From Methylococcus capsulatus str. Texas = ATCC 19069 (GTDB taxonomy: Bacteria > Pseudomonadota > Gammaproteobacteria > Methylococcales > Methylococcaceae), in contig NZ_AUKJ01000017.1 of assembly GCF_000424685.1 (NCBI RefSeq), positions 191,001 to 255,000 on the forward strand: a stretch of DNA of 64,000 nt. The letters run 5' to 3'. A model generated the notes under the pieces. It was not told the origin of the DNA and did not search any database. It saw only the letters and a program-made list of their open reading frames with translations. The position numbers were made by a program, and so were the translations under genes. Of this stretch, positions 31,936 to 43,365 are shown piece by piece; position 1 is the stretch's first letter, and each line of letters starts with the position of its first letter.

Positions 31936-33633
31936 TCAGCCGGTTTGCCCGCCGAGTTTGACTTTGTCGGCGGCCTTGGCCTGCGGTTTGCGTTTTCTCG
32001 CGGCCAGCGGATGATTCGAATACGGCACGTGGGACTCGAGGCCCCTTATCTCGCAGCGGCCGTGTCGCTGCACATAGTCGTGCCGGAAATGGTCGATGAA
32101 CTCCATGACGGTGTGGTCGATGAAATCGGCCTTCGACAGGTCGAAGATGACCGTTTTCCCCACGGGCAGATCCGCGACTTCGCTCTTGAGCGCGATGAAA
32201 TTGGAGAAGATCGCAGAACCGTCGACATGGATCACGAAGGTGCCGGCCGGATGCTCTTCGACGCGGTAGGAAATCTTGAGGAGATGCTTGGGGTGAACGC
32301 CCCGCAGCATGTGGATGACCAGTTTGGCGAAGATGCCGATGCCGACGCCGACCAGGAGATCCGTGGCAAGCACCCCGAAGATGGTCACCACGAACAGTGT
32401 CAACTGTTCCCAGCCGATGTCCATGGTTTTGGCGAATTCCCGGGGTGATGCCAGCCGGAAGCCGGTGTAAACCAGCAGCGCCGCCAGCGAAGCCAGAGGA
32501 ATCTCGTGGATCACGTGCGGAAACAGCGCGACGAACAGCAGCAGGAAAGCGCCGTGGAAGAAATTGGCCCAGCCGGTCTTGGCTTCATTGGTGATGTTGG
32601 CCGAACTGCGGACGATTTCCGCGATCATTGGCAGTCCCCCGATCATGCCGCAAAGCAGATTCCCGACCCCGACGGCCGTGAGATCACGATTCAGGTCGGA
32701 ATAGCGTTTATAGGGATCGAGCTTGTCTACCGCCACCGCGCTGAGCAGTGTTTCCAGGCTGCCCACCAGACAGATGCTGATCACGGCTCCCCAGAACTCC
32801 GCCGTCCAGACTTTGGAAAAGTCCGGGAAATAGAAGCCTGCAGTGAAATCTTCCGGAATGGTCACCAGGAACTTGGGGCCGACGGTATATTCATGGTGCG
32901 GCAAAATGGGGTTGTCGGGATGGAACATATAAATATGTTCATGATCCAGGTCGAAATACTTGCCGAGGGCCATCCCGGCGATCACGACCAGCAGCGGCGC
33001 CGGCACCATCTTCAGATGGCGGCTCCGTATCAGCGACCAGGCGATGAGGATCAAAAGACCCACAGAGCCGATCAGCGCGATTTCCGGGTTGGGATTGAGC
33101 AGGCTGTGGGGGATCTCGGCGATCGTCGCCAGGAGATCGTCGCTGGCGGCTTCCGGTTTGACGCCAACCATGACGTGGATCTGCTTGGCCATGATGATGA
33201 TGCCGATGGCGGCGAGCATGCCGTGGACCACCGAGGCGGGGAAATAGGCGTTGAGGCGTCCCGCTTTGAACAGGCCCAGCACGATCTGTAGCACCGAAGC
33301 CACCACGATGGCAGCCAGGGTACAGCGATAGCCCTGCATCGCATCCCCTTGGCCCAGCGTCTGCGTCGCGGCGAGGATCACCACGATGAGCCCGGCTGCG
33401 GGGCCGTTGATGGTCACATGGGAACCGTTGATACGGGATACCAGCAGACCGCCCACCACCGCGGTAATGATCCCGGCCATCGGGGGAAAGCCGGAAGCCA
33501 TGGCGATGCCGAGGCACAGCGGCAGAGCGATCAGGAAGACCAGAAAGCCGGAGACCAGATCGTTTCTCCAGTGGGCTTGCAAGCCGGCGATACCGCCCAG
33601 CGGCATGCTATCGGCGATCGTCGATGTGTTCAT
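31936..33633 (-). CDS. SulP/SLC26 family anion transporter with STAS domain
   Basis: A 565-residue inner-membrane transporter. About 12 to 14 transmembrane segments cover residues 25-430 (DLVSGFLVFLIALPLCLGIA, then INGSHVTINGPAAG, the SulP core motif), and a cytoplasmic STAS domain occupies about 445-545. Family members carry sulfate, bicarbonate or fumarate. Sulfur genes start 1.5 kb away on the other strand and bicarbonate uptake would also suit a methanotroph, so the substrate stays open. The tail is Lys-rich. It is probably transcribed ahead of the two-component pair. Confidence 0.9.
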   Translation of the reverse strand: MNTSTIADSMPLGGIAGLQAHWRNDLVSGFLVFLIALPLCLGIAMASGFPPMAGIITAVVGGLLVSRINGSHVTINGPAAGLIVVILAATQTLGQGDAMQGYRCTLAAIVVASVLQIVLGLFKAGRLNAYFPASVVHGMLAAIGIIIMAKQIHVMVGVKPEAASDDLLATIAEIPHSLLNPNPEIALIGSVGLLILIAWSLIRSRHLKMVPAPLLVVIAGMALGKYFDLDHEHIYMFHPDNPILPHHEYTVGPKFLVTIPEDFTAGFYFPDFSKVWTAEFWGAVISICLVGSLETLLSAVAVDKLDPYKRYSDLNRDLTAVGVGNLLCGMIGGLPMIAEIVRSSANITNEAKTGWANFFHGAFLLLFVALFPHVIHEIPLASLAALLVYTGFRLASPREFAKTMDIGWEQLTLFVVTIFGVLATDLLVGVGIGIFAKLVIHMLRGVHPKHLLKISYRVEEHPAGTFVIHVDGSAIFSNFIALKSEVADLPVGKTVIFDLSKADFIDHTVMEFIDHFRHDYVQRHGRCEIRGLESHVPYSNHPLAARKRKPQAKAADKVKLGGQTG

Positions 33634-33856
33634 GGCGGTCTCGTCTGAGGTACGGAGTTTGTGGTTTCATGTGAAGCAAAGACCACGCCATGTTCTGAGT
33701 CGGCGGAAGGTGGACTGATGACGGGCGCTTGGCGGTTTACACCGGCGCGAGTGGTTGGCAGCACCCACGATGAGGGGTGGTTATCCACCACCGGCCGTTT
33801 TATCCCCCGATTTTTCGCATAAACTTGCCTGAACGTTAGAGAGGACTGAGCGGAAA

Positions 33857-34660
33857 ATGTTTCCCGAAATCGCAACCCTGGAGACCTTGCTGAGAGATGT
33901 CGCCCGCGAGGAACTGCTCCCCCGTTTCGCCCACGCCCAGCGGTCGGTCAAGCCCGACGGCAGCATCGTGACGGAGGCCGATCTGGCGGTACAGGAGCGG
34001 TTGGCCGGAGAGCTTCGCAAACTGACACCCGACGTCGAGGTGCTCGGGGAAGAAATGAGCCGGGATGAGCAAGAGAGCCTCGTGGCGCGTGCCGGCGCCG
34101 GCCTGTGGTGTCTGGATCCCCTGGACGGGACCAGCAATTTCGCCGCTGGAATTCCGTTCTTCTCCATATCACTGGCCTTGATCCGGGAAGGGGGTTCGGT
34201 GCTCGGTCTGGTGTACGATCCGGTGCGCGGCGAATGCTTCGTCGCCAGCGCTGGCGAGGGGGCCTGGGTGAACGGCGAGCGCCTGTTGCCGCGGCGTGTC
34301 GGCCTGTCCCTGCGGCGCTGCATCGCCGTGGTCGATTTCAAGCGCCTTGATCGTGCCTTGAGACGCCGGCTGGTGGACGAGCCGCCATTCAGCTCGCAAC
34401 GCAACTTCGGTTCCACGGCCCTCGAATGGTGTTGGCTGGCGGCGGGCCGTTACCATCTTTACCTGCACGGTGGCCAGAAACTGTGGGACTATGCGGCTGG
34501 CATGCTGATTCTGGCCGAGGCCGGCGGCCGGGCGACACGTCTCGCCCGGGAGGTGTCCGTCGCGGCGGACATGGGGGTGCGGTCCGCCGTGGCCGCTCTG
34601 GATCCCGATCTGTTCGGCCAGTGGGTGGCGTGGCTCGGTGCAATGCCGGGGGAGGAGTGA
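33857..34660 (+). CDS. Inositol monophosphatase family phosphatase
   Basis: A 267-residue Mg2+-dependent phosphatase. Metal ligands are E65/E66 (VLGEEMS) and the DPLDGTSNF motif at 87-95; the second signature is KLWDYAAGMLILAEAGG. Such enzymes act on inositol phosphates, fructose-1,6-bisphosphate, NADP or 3'-phosphoadenosine-5'-phosphate. The position just before fdxA and cysB, near cysH, makes a CysQ-like role (removing the PAP by-product of sulfate activation) worth considering, though the APS-type CysH here would not make PAP. Specificity is undecided. Confidence 0.88.
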   Translation: MFPEIATLETLLRDVAREELLPRFAHAQRSVKPDGSIVTEADLAVQERLAGELRKLTPDVEVLGEEMSRDEQESLVARAGAGLWCLDPLDGTSNFAAGIPFFSISLALIREGGSVLGLVYDPVRGECFVASAGEGAWVNGERLLPRRVGLSLRRCIAVVDFKRLDRALRRRLVDEPPFSSQRNFGSTALEWCWLAAGRYHLYLHGGQKLWDYAAGMLILAEAGGRATRLAREVSVAADMGVRSAVAALDPDLFGQWVAWLGAMPGEE

Positions 34661-34669
34661 GCCCGGGTT

Positions 34670-34698
34670 TTGGGAAAAAGGGGGCGGGCATGTAAAAT
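34670..34698 (+). promoter_or_regulatory. Sigma-70 promoter for fdxA
   Basis: TTGGGA (34670-34675), a 17-base spacer, then TAAAAT (34693-34698), about 90 bases before the fdxA ATG and right after the phosphatase stop. It suggests that fdxA has its own transcript. Confidence 0.5.
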
Positions 34699-34788
34699 GC
34701 GTGCCCACGATGCGGGACCGGATGTGGCCGCTCCCGGAATGACAACGCTTCACTCAAGCGAACGACCCTCACCTTTAGGATTGCTCAC

Positions 34789-35112
34789 ATGACCTTTGTT
34801 GTGACCGAAAACTGCATCAAATGCAAATACACCGATTGCGTTGATGTCTGCCCGGTGGATTGTTTTCACGAGGGCCCCAATTTTCTCGTCATCGATCCCG
34901 ACGAATGTATCGATTGCACGCTGTGCGAGCCCGAATGTCCCGCCCATGCGATCTATTCGGAAGACGAACTGCCGGAAGGACAGGAGCAGTTCATCCAGTT
35001 GAACGCCGAGCTTTCCAAGATCTGGCCCAGCATTTCCGAGGTGAAGGAGGCACTGCCGGATGCCGACGAGTGGAATGGCAAGCCGGACAAACTGCAGTAT
35101 CTTGAGCGCTGA
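34789..35112 (+). CDS. fdxA: Seven-iron ferredoxin FdxA
   Basis: A 107-residue ferredoxin. The first cluster region (C9, C17, C21 with CPVDC) is the [3Fe-4S] site; [11 protein letters not shown] (starting at C40) is the [4Fe-4S] site. The C-terminal extension (about 60-107) is typical of the Azotobacter-type FdI/FdxA family. AGGA lies eight to eleven bases before the ATG. The protein is a low-potential electron carrier; no specific partner is given by the neighbours, although sulfate reduction genes are close. Confidence 0.95.
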   Translation: MTFVVTENCIKCKYTDCVDVCPVDCFHEGPNFLVIDPDECIDCTLCEPECPAHAIYSEDELPEGQEQFIQLNAELSKIWPSISEVKEALPDADEWNGKPDKLQYLER

Positions 35113-35166
35113 CCTTTCCGTACAAGCTTCGCCTCACCCGCGCGCGTCTTCGCTCAACCGGCGTGA

Positions 35167-36174
<1,008 letters not shown>

Positions 36175-36184
36175 TCGGGGGGCG

Positions 36185-36907
36185 TCAAACCCTGGAAGCG
36201 TCGCCGATGTGCAGGCCGCATTCCTTCTTGAGTGCATCCTCCCACCACCAGCGGCCCTCGCGTTCGTGTTGGCCCGGGCGGATCGGGCGGGTGCAGGGTT
36301 CGCAGCCGATGCTCACATACCCTTTGAGATGCAGGGCGTTGAACGGGATTTCGCAGGCCGTGATGTAATCCCATACCTGGGCGGAAGTCCAGGCGGCCAG
36401 CGGATTGAATTTCACGAGGGGGTGATGTCCAGTCGCAAAAGCTGGATCGGCTTCCACTTCAGGGACCGCCTGCCGGGTCGGGTTCTGGTCCCGGCGCTGA
36501 CCGGTGATCCATGCATCGAGCGTCGCCAGCTTGCGGCGCAAGGGCCGGACCTTGCGGATTCCGCAGCATTCCTGATGACCGTCGCGGTAGAAGCTGAACA
36601 GTCCTTTTTCCCGCACCATTGCTTCCAGTTCCGCGGCGTCCGGTGACAGCACGTCGAGGCGGATGGCAAAGCGCTCGCGCACTTCTTCGATGAAGCGGTA
36701 GGTCTCCGGATGCAGGCGTCCCGTGTCCAGGGTGAAGACCTCGATGCCCGGTCGCAACCGCGCGGCCATTTCCACCAAAACGACGTCTTCCGCTCCGCTG
36801 AACGATACCGCGATCCGCTGGAAGCGGCTCAATGCCGTTTCCAGAATGGTGCGGGGGGAGCGGCCGGCCAGTTCGGCCTGGAGCGTGTCGATCTCGGTCT
36901 GCGTCAT
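36185..36907 (-). CDS. cysH: Phosphoadenylyl/adenylylsulfate reductase, APS type
   Basis: A 240-residue thioredoxin-dependent reductase making sulfite. The [4Fe-4S] cysteines that mark the APS-using type are all present: CC at 114-115 (ECCGIRK) and C202/C205 (GCEPC). The catalytic Cys is C230 (KKECGLH). [10 protein letters not shown] is the PP-loop nucleotide site. Enterobacterial PAPS reductases lack the cluster, so APS is the predicted substrate. It lies 28 bases after gshA and is convergent with cysB. Confidence 0.94.
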   Translation of the reverse strand: MTQTEIDTLQAELAGRSPRTILETALSRFQRIAVSFSGAEDVVLVEMAARLRPGIEVFTLDTGRLHPETYRFIEEVRERFAIRLDVLSPDAAELEAMVREKGLFSFYRDGHQECCGIRKVRPLRRKLATLDAWITGQRRDQNPTRQAVPEVEADPAFATGHHPLVKFNPLAAWTSAQVWDYITACEIPFNALHLKGYVSIGCEPCTRPIRPGQHEREGRWWWEDALKKECGLHIGDASRV

Positions 36908-36935
36908 GAGGGTCGCGGAGGCGCTTGTGAGCTTG

Positions 36936-38522
36936 TCAGGTTTGGGCGAAATAGTGCTTCAGATAGTCGGCAAAGGCCAGCGAGTCGCCCGCCTCGACGG
37001 ATTCCTGTTCGGCCAGCGACGTTTCGGCCATGCGTCGCATGGCCTCGGCCTTTTCGGCGGGCAGCGAAGGAGGGCTGCGCAAGCTTTCGGCGTGTTGCAG
37101 CGACAGGCGCTGCGCGAATTCGGCGAAGGATTCGTGATTGCCCCGCATCTCCCGCAGCATGCGGGCCGAAGGCAGACACTGTTCGGGATTGGCGATCGCC
37201 ACGTACTGATGCTCCAGGGCGGCGGAAAACACCCCCCCGGTCGAATCGCCATCCAGCGCCGCTGCGATCGGTGCCATGGATTCGCACAGTTCCTTGGCCC
37301 AGGCTCGAAGATCCACCGCGGTATTGTCCCGGATCAGCGTCATGCCCGGGGTGCGCCCGCAACAAGCGGTGGCCAGCATGTTGTTGGCCGAGGTCTTCTT
37401 CTCCTCGGTGCTCATCGGGGGGCTGGCGGCGAGTAGGGACAGCAGCATGAAGATTTCCAGGAACCGCAACTGCTCGAGACTGATGCCGGCCGGATGGTAG
37501 CAGTTCAGGTCCACGGAGCGCAGTTCGAGATAACGGACGCCACGTTTCTTCAGTGCCAGGGTGGGCATTTCGCCGGAGCGGGTGATCTGCTTCGGTCGTA
37601 CTGTACTGTAATACTCATTTTCTATTTGCAGAATGTTGGCGTTGAGCTGTCGGTATTCGCCGTCCACCTCGACACCGATGGCTTGGTAGGGCGCATAGGG
37701 CGTCGATATGGCGTGGCTGAGATCGCGGACGTAGTCTTCGAGCCGGTTGAAGGAAATGTCGAGGCTTGCCTGGTTGTCATTGCGGTACCCGATGTCGCTC
37801 ATACGCAGCGAAGTGGCGTAGGGACGGTGCCAGGTCGTGGGATCGAATTCAGTGAAACTCGACGCGAGCGGCGTCTCCCGCCCCGCGAGGAAGGACTTGG
37901 ACAAGGCGGGTGATGAACCGAACAGGTACAGGATCAGCCAGCCGAAGCGCTGGATGTTGCGCACCATGCCGAAATAGCGGTCGGCGACGAATTCGGCCAG
38001 GGAACGGCGGTCGGCGGCCATGGCCTGTAGAACCGGCCAGAGTTCTTCACTCACCGAGTAATTGAAGTGGACGCCGGCGATGGCCTGCATGGCCCGGCCG
38101 TAGCGGTAGCCCAAGCCGCGCCGGTAGACGTGTTTCATCCGGCCGATGTTGGAGTTGCCGTAGCATGCGATCGGGATGCTCTCGTCGCCTTCGATCCGGC
38201 AGGGCATCGAGGTCGCCAGCAGCAGTTCGTCGCCGATATTGGCGTGAACGAAGCGATGGAGATCCTCCATTGCCGCCAGAGTGTCGGCGCTGTCCTCGAA
38301 AGGCGGGGTGATCAGTTCGATCAGTGCCTCGGAATAGTCGGTGGTGATGGCGGGATGGGTCAGAGCCGAGCCCAGTGCCTTCGGGTGGGGCGTGCGTGCG
38401 ATTTCGCCGGCGGTAGTGATCCGCAGGCTTTCCTTCTCCAGCCCTTTCAATCCTTTTCGCAGCAAATGCACCTGCCCGGCGCGGGCAAGCTGCTCGAGCC
38501 GCGAGTCGATGAGTTTTCTCAC
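36936..38522 (-). CDS. gshA: Glutamate-cysteine ligase
   Basis: GshA, 528 residues, joins glutamate and cysteine in the first step of glutathione synthesis. [14 protein letters not shown] at the N-terminus and [12 protein letters not shown] are the proteobacterial GshA signatures (ATP and metal site). I chose the GTG at 38522 ([12 protein letters not shown]) because AGGA lies nine bases before it; an ATG 126 bases upstream adds a low-complexity leader that overlaps DUF2782. Together with cysH on the same strand it ties glutathione supply to sulfur reduction. Confidence 0.95.
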   Translation of the reverse strand: MRKLIDSRLEQLARAGQVHLLRKGLKGLEKESLRITTAGEIARTPHPKALGSALTHPAITTDYSEALIELITPPFEDSADTLAAMEDLHRFVHANIGDELLLATSMPCRIEGDESIPIACYGNSNIGRMKHVYRRGLGYRYGRAMQAIAGVHFNYSVSEELWPVLQAMAADRRSLAEFVADRYFGMVRNIQRFGWLILYLFGSSPALSKSFLAGRETPLASSFTEFDPTTWHRPYATSLRMSDIGYRNDNQASLDISFNRLEDYVRDLSHAISTPYAPYQAIGVEVDGEYRQLNANILQIENEYYSTVRPKQITRSGEMPTLALKKRGVRYLELRSVDLNCYHPAGISLEQLRFLEIFMLLSLLAASPPMSTEEKKTSANNMLATACCGRTPGMTLIRDNTAVDLRAWAKELCESMAPIAAALDGDSTGGVFSAALEHQYVAIANPEQCLPSARMLREMRGNHESFAEFAQRLSLQHAESLRSPPSLPAEKAEAMRRMAETSLAEQESVEAGDSLAFADYLKHYFAQT

Positions 38523-38571
38523 GCGCGGAAATCCTAAAAAAAGGCGTGTTGCAGTGATCGTCAGCGGCGGT

Positions 38572-38964
38572 TCACCAACTGAACAGGACCCATTGCGGGA
38601 TGTCCATGCTGCGGGCCATGTCGGTCGTCCGGACATCCATGTTGCCATCGCCGTCCTTGTCCATCATGACATAGGGCGGACCGATCTTGGGCTTGACCTT
38701 GATCATGTAGAGTCTGCCATTGATCCGGTATTCCTCGTAGAGGTCTTCGCCCTTGCGCATGATGGTCACGTCCGGTTCCAGCTCCTCTCCGCTTTGAACC
38801 GGACTCGGGATGTCGGGCGGATCGGGTACCGGCTGGAGATCCCCCCCCTCGGGCGAATCGATACCCCACGCGAGCGGCGCAAGCAGCAGGAGCAGTAAAG
38901 GCAGTCGGCGGGTCGGGAAGGGCATGGATGTTTGAAGGTCTGATGTCTTCAGAATGTTAATCAT
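38572..38964 (-). CDS. DUF2782 family exported protein
   Basis: A 130-residue protein with a signal peptide (hydrophobic LPLLLLLLAPLAWG) and a C-terminal DUF2782 domain of about 60 residues (DVTIMRKGEDLYEEYRINGR, then YMIKVKPKIGPPY and ending PQWVLFSW). The ATG at 38964 is taken because it lies in the stop codon region of lplT and so allows coupled translation; an internal ATG at 38925 would give a more normal signal peptide. The domain is widespread in gammaproteobacteria with no known reaction. gshA follows after 49 bases. Confidence 0.82.
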   Translation of the reverse strand: MINILKTSDLQTSMPFPTRRLPLLLLLLAPLAWGIDSPEGGDLQPVPDPPDIPSPVQSGEELEPDVTIMRKGEDLYEEYRINGRLYMIKVKPKIGPPYVMMDKDGDGNMDVRTTDMARSMDIPQWVLFSW

Positions 38965-40168
38965 AGTATAGATTCGGTCCCGTCGCTGCTTTGCCGCCGG
39001 GGTTTCCGTCGTCCGCTGCCTGGGAAGGGAGCCGGACCGCTATCCGGACGACACTGCAAAGCACCATGACACCCATGGTCAGCAGCACCAGGACGGGATC
39101 GGCGCCTCGTGCGGCCGCCGCGGTATAAAGGCCGACGGCGACGAGCATGGCGCCATTCAGGAAAAAATTCTGGATGGCCACGGCGATGCCGGCGCCGACG
39201 CCGCGGTGGCCGATGTCCTGGATGGCGGCGTTGAGCGGCACTACGAAGAAGCCGCCGGCGACGCCGATGCCGAGCAGGGCACCACGGGCCGGCCAGGGTT
39301 CGGACGAGGCTGCGAGCAGGCCGAGCATGAGCGCCAAAGCATAGCCCGCATAGCGGCTGCGGTGGAGTTCCGCCAATGGAATCCAGCGCGGGGCGAGGGC
39401 GGCACCGATGATGATGCCGATGGCGGTGAACAGTGTCAGCTCGGCGATGTCCGTGGCGGTCCGGGTGTGCAGTACTGCGGGCGCCCAGGCGACCAGGACT
39501 ACCCGCAACGTCGCGGCGGCGGCCCAGAACATGGCGAGTCCCAACAGTACCATCCGTGCGCGCCGGGATTTCAGCAAGGACCGGCTCTGGAGGATGAGTT
39601 GGCGGACGGCGGACGCTTCGGCCGTGTGACGCGCCGGCAGCCTGGGCAGCAGCAGCCCTGCCAGGACCGAGAGCAGGAAGCAGCCGCAAATGACTGCCAG
39701 GGCTGCCGGGATCGACTGGTCGGCTATCTTGGCGCCACCGACGGTTCCGAGGAGGATGGCGGCGATGGTGGCTCCCTCCACCCAGCCGTTGGCCTTGACC
39801 AGATGATCCGCGTCGGCGATTTCGGGTAGGATGCCGTATTTGGCGGGGCTGTACAGGGCTGCACCGGCGCCGACCAGCGAGTAGGCGATCAGTGGCTCGA
39901 TCCCGGCCAGCAGCAGGCATCCCCCTGCCGTTTTGATCAGATTGGCGACGATCAGGACCCGGGGTTTGGGCAGCCGGTCGGCCCAGACGCCGACCCAGGG
40001 GGCAAGCGTCACGTAGGCGATCAGAAACACGCTCTGCAGGGCCGGGACGTACCAGTCTCCATGGGTACCGCTCTGCAGCACGATGGCGATGACGGTGAAC
40101 AGGATCGCGTTGTCGGCGAAGGCGGAGAGAAACTGGGCGATGACCAGCGGTGCGAGTCCATTGATCAT
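38957..40168 (-). CDS. lplT: Lysophospholipid transporter LplT (MFS)
   Basis: LplT, 403 residues with about twelve transmembrane helices, moves lysophosphatidylethanolamine across the inner membrane to Aas. The start is the ATG at 40168, inside the aas stop (ATGA); a longer frame upstream is only antisense-frame noise within aas. Early residues MINGLAPLVIAQFLSAFADN and the loop PKYGILPEI-like (SPAKYGILPE) match the family. The aas-lplT pair is the same as in E. coli in reverse order. Confidence 0.93.
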   Translation of the reverse strand: MINGLAPLVIAQFLSAFADNAILFTVIAIVLQSGTHGDWYVPALQSVFLIAYVTLAPWVGVWADRLPKPRVLIVANLIKTAGGCLLLAGIEPLIAYSLVGAGAALYSPAKYGILPEIADADHLVKANGWVEGATIAAILLGTVGGAKIADQSIPAALAVICGCFLLSVLAGLLLPRLPARHTAEASAVRQLILQSRSLLKSRRARMVLLGLAMFWAAAATLRVVLVAWAPAVLHTRTATDIAELTLFTAIGIIIGAALAPRWIPLAELHRSRYAGYALALMLGLLAASSEPWPARGALLGIGVAGGFFVVPLNAAIQDIGHRGVGAGIAVAIQNFFLNGAMLVAVGLYTAAAARGADPVLVLLTMGVMVLCSVVRIAVRLPSQAADDGNPGGKAATGPNLYYD

Positions 40169-42315
40169 GCCCCGGTCTCCGCTGCCAGCAGGGCAGTGAG
40201 CGCCGGGTAGTCGATCTTGCCGGAGCCAAGCAGCGGCAGGGCGGGCAGCATCTGGATCCGTTTGGGCAGGTACAGTTCGCCCAGCCCTTCGGCCCGTGCC
40301 CGCTCGAAAAGCAGGGTTCGGTCGGCCAGCGGCTGGTCGGTGGCCAGTACGATCTGCTCGCCTTTGCGGGGGTCGGGGAGGCTGACGGCGGCATGCCGGG
40401 CGTCCGGCCACACCCTGGACGCCAGTTCCTCGATGACTGCCAGCGATATCATTTCGCCGCCGATTTTGGCGAAGCGTTTGGCCCGCCCCTTGATGGTGAC
40501 ATAACCATGCTCGTCCACGCTGACGATGTCGCCGGTGTCGTACCAGCCGGGGCCGAAGCACGAGGCCGGCGGTTCGATCCGGCCTGGCGCATGTGCATGG
40601 AGATAGCCGAGCATGACATTGGGGCCTTTCACATGCAACCGTCCACCGTCGACGATACCTTCCACCGGTTCCAGCGCATATTCGATGCCTGGCATGAGGC
40701 GGCCGACCGTGCCTTCCCGGTAATGCATCGCCGTGTTGGCCGCCAGAACCGGGCTGGTTTCAGTGACTCCGTAGCCTTCCATGATGCGGATGCCGAATTT
40801 GTCGGCCCAGAGTCTGCGGGTTTCGGGCTGTACCTTTTCGGCCCCGGCGAACACATAGCGGATGCTGTAGAAGTCATAGGGGTGCGCATGCTTGCCATAG
40901 CCATATAGGAAGGTATTGGTCCCGAACAGGATGGTGGCGTTGATGTCGTAAGCCACCTCGGGAATGATCCGATAGTGCAGCGGGGAAGGATAGAGGAACA
41001 CCCGCGTGCCCGACAGCAGGGGCAGTAGGGTACCGGTGGTGAGGCCGAAAGAGTGGAAAAGGGGCAGGGCGTTGAGGATCACGTCCTGCGGACCAAAATC
41101 CACGCGGGCGGCGAACTGTTCACGGTTGGAGAGCAGGTTGGCGTGGGAGAGCGCAACGCCCTTGGGCGGCCCTTCCGAGCCCGAGGTGAAGAGGATCACC
41201 GCCGGAGAATCCGCCGATGCCCGGTCGCGCCGGCCGTAATCGGCCAGGCGTCCTTTCACGAACGCCCGCAGCTTGTCCAGTGCCGGAATGTCGCCGAAGA
41301 CCTCCTCCAGGTAGATCACCCTGACTCCGCTTTCGAGCTGGGCGAGGGTGTCCCCCAATTTGGCGGCATCGATGAAACGCCGCGAGGTCAGGACCGTCCG
41401 GATGGCGGCCGTCTCGCAGGCCCCCCGTAGGACCGAGACTCCGGTGCTGAAGTTGAGCATGGCGGGGATGCGGCCGGCATGCTGCAGTCCCAGAAGCGTA
41501 ACCACTGTGGCGATGGCGGTGGGCAGCAGGATACCTACCGTTTCGCCCGTTTCGGTCAGGCATTCGAGTTTTTCACTGGCGAACAGTGCGCGGGCGATCA
41601 GGCGGTCGTAGCTCACGGGCTTGCGCTCGACGTCTTCGAGCACGAGGGTTTTGCCGCCGTGCACCTTGCGGGCATCGAGGAGGACCGAGAACAGGGTGCC
41701 GCGGTGATTGCCGGTGGCAAACATCATCTCGCTCATGATGTCCGAGAGGGCCAGGCCGGCGTGGCGTCGGCGCTCCTCGGCCTGAGCGTCCGGTGGGGGG
41801 CTGATCGTCCGCGGCGGCAGGATGTTGATGCTGATCGGGGGTAGCCAGCGCAGCCGGACCACACCTTTGAGGCGGGAGAACGGCGTGTACTGGGCACCGT
41901 CGATACGTACCGGCAGTATCGCCGCGCCGGCCTTGTCCGCCACCAGGCCCGAGCCGTCATAGATCTTCATCAGTGAGCCGGTAACGGTGATGCGGCCCTC
42001 GGGGAACACCACCGCTCTCCGGTCGCGGCGCAGGTGATGGGTCAGGGTCTTGACCGACATGGGATTGGTGGGGTCCATCGGGAACGTCCGGACCCAGCGC
42101 AGAGCCGGTTTGACCCACCAGGACTCGGCGATGCGGGTATTGATCGCGAAGGTGATTTCGTCCGGCAGAAAGGCCCAGAGCAGAATGGGGTCGAGGAACG
42201 AGGTGTGGTTCGAGACGATGAGCACCCGCGGTCCTGCGCTGTGAAAATGTTCGATGCCCTTGACCTGGACCCGGTAAAGGGTTTTGAGTAACAGTCGGAT
42301 TATCGGCTTGATCAT
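40165..42315 (-). CDS. aas: Bifunctional acyl-ACP synthetase/2-acyl-GPE acyltransferase
   Basis: Aas, 716 residues (E. coli 719). The N-terminal PlsC-like acyltransferase has the HX4D motif at 37-42 (NHTSFLDP) and FPEGRIT. The C-terminal AMP-forming synthetase has the P-loop FTSGSEGPPKG and the GYGVTETSP and GWYDTGD motifs. The enzyme activates fatty acids onto acyl carrier protein and re-acylates lysophosphatidylethanolamine brought in by LplT. It is the first gene of a likely aas-lplT-DUF2782-gshA-cysH transcript, since gaps are overlaps or under 50 bases. Confidence 0.95.
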   Translation of the reverse strand: MIKPIIRLLLKTLYRVQVKGIEHFHSAGPRVLIVSNHTSFLDPILLWAFLPDEITFAINTRIAESWWVKPALRWVRTFPMDPTNPMSVKTLTHHLRRDRRAVVFPEGRITVTGSLMKIYDGSGLVADKAGAAILPVRIDGAQYTPFSRLKGVVRLRWLPPISINILPPRTISPPPDAQAEERRRHAGLALSDIMSEMMFATGNHRGTLFSVLLDARKVHGGKTLVLEDVERKPVSYDRLIARALFASEKLECLTETGETVGILLPTAIATVVTLLGLQHAGRIPAMLNFSTGVSVLRGACETAAIRTVLTSRRFIDAAKLGDTLAQLESGVRVIYLEEVFGDIPALDKLRAFVKGRLADYGRRDRASADSPAVILFTSGSEGPPKGVALSHANLLSNREQFAARVDFGPQDVILNALPLFHSFGLTTGTLLPLLSGTRVFLYPSPLHYRIIPEVAYDINATILFGTNTFLYGYGKHAHPYDFYSIRYVFAGAEKVQPETRRLWADKFGIRIMEGYGVTETSPVLAANTAMHYREGTVGRLMPGIEYALEPVEGIVDGGRLHVKGPNVMLGYLHAHAPGRIEPPASCFGPGWYDTGDIVSVDEHGYVTIKGRAKRFAKIGGEMISLAVIEELASRVWPDARHAAVSLPDPRKGEQIVLATDQPLADRTLLFERARAEGLGELYLPKRIQMLPALPLLGSGKIDYPALTALLAAETGA

Positions 42316-43059
42316 GAGGGGCTGGATTTTGCCGGCAGGGATTGGGTTTGCTCGGGTTCGGAAAACGCCGGGAATTTCTGGGGGAGAGTGGGATAAACGG
42401 GAAGTCCCGGAACGTCAAAACGAAAAAACGTTTCTCATGACGCCACGACGCAAATCAGCCGATCGCGGCCTGAATGTGCTCCTCGCCAATCGCGGCGATC
42501 TTCCTGCCGGTCGGCATCGGACAGACCGAGGAAGGGCCGGGCGGGGATGTCGCTCCAGGGGATCGGCGCGTCACGGCGGGAGGTTCCGGCGGTAGGGCTC
42601 TGACAGCGGCGCCCGCTTCGAGCCGTCCGAGGCTTCTCCCGCGGCGAAGCGCTCGTCGTGGGACCGTTCCAGATGAGCGCCGATGCCGTGGAGCGCGGGT
42701 TCCGGAGCGGATCGGTGGCGTCGATGCAGCCTGGAATCGGGTGGCAGCTGATGGTACCCCGTCCAATTGCATCGTCCGTCGGCGCATGAACGGTCGCCGC
42801 GTCAGGCCCACCGACCTCGCCAGTCTTTTCATCCCGAGAAAAGTCGAGGGGCTTGAAAGTTCGTGGATTCGACGGTTCCAGGTGAAAGCCATGGAACATA
42901 ACGAAATAGGACCCCTACACCAAATTGAACAGCTCTCGATCACGCTCGAGGATTCCCGTAAACCGGGTTACGCGACGTCAACACCGACCCGAATGACATC
43001 GTCAAGACTTCGAGAGCGCCCCGGTCATCGTATTCCTTCCCGAAATAGGGATCAATATA
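42316..43059. other. Gene-poor stretch, probably eroded DNA
   Basis: About 740 bases with several overlapping frames on both strands, all Arg/Pro/Ser-rich and lacking ribosome sites or known motifs. It is bordered by a transposase remnant at 43060. I see no gene, tRNA or terminator that I would defend. The stretch is probably the rest of a lost gene or of a decayed mobile element. Confidence 0.4.
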
Positions 43060-43365
43060 TCAGTGTACCGTCCGCAGCTGATTGGAAGCGGCCTTCCGTA
43101 TGGCATGAGACTGTCGGGCTTCCCGGGATGACAGGAAGCCCGGTTTCTCCAGGTGCCGATGGCGATCGTAGCGATCCCTGAACTCGGAGACGGCCTGCCG
43201 CACCTCTTCGAGGTCGCGGAAGAGGCTGCCATGAATGGCTTGTTCCTTCAGCGTCCGGTTGAAGCGTTCCGCCACTCCAACCGGACGATCGATGGAAGGA
43301 TGGTCATCTGGGTGAACGGTATCCCAGAGAGGCGTGACGTGCACGAAGGGCTTCCGACGACACAC
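43060..43365 (-). pseudogene. Transposase C-terminal remnant (integrase core, DDE family)
   Basis: The minus-strand frame reads VGVAERFNRTLKEQAIHG, then LFRDLEEVRQAVSEF, RYDRHRHLEKPGFLS. This is the C-terminal end of an rve-type (IS3/IS481-like) transposase; the Glu in AERF would be the catalytic Glu of the DDE triad. The part carrying the two catalytic Asp residues is absent upstream, where the frame changes to unrelated sequence, and no terminal inverted repeats were recognised. It is a fragment, not an active element. Confidence 0.75.

Noticed and set aside
42435..42943. Overlapping minus-strand frames in the eroded region as genes
   Set aside because: Arg/Pro/Ser-rich, no ribosome site, no recognisable domain.
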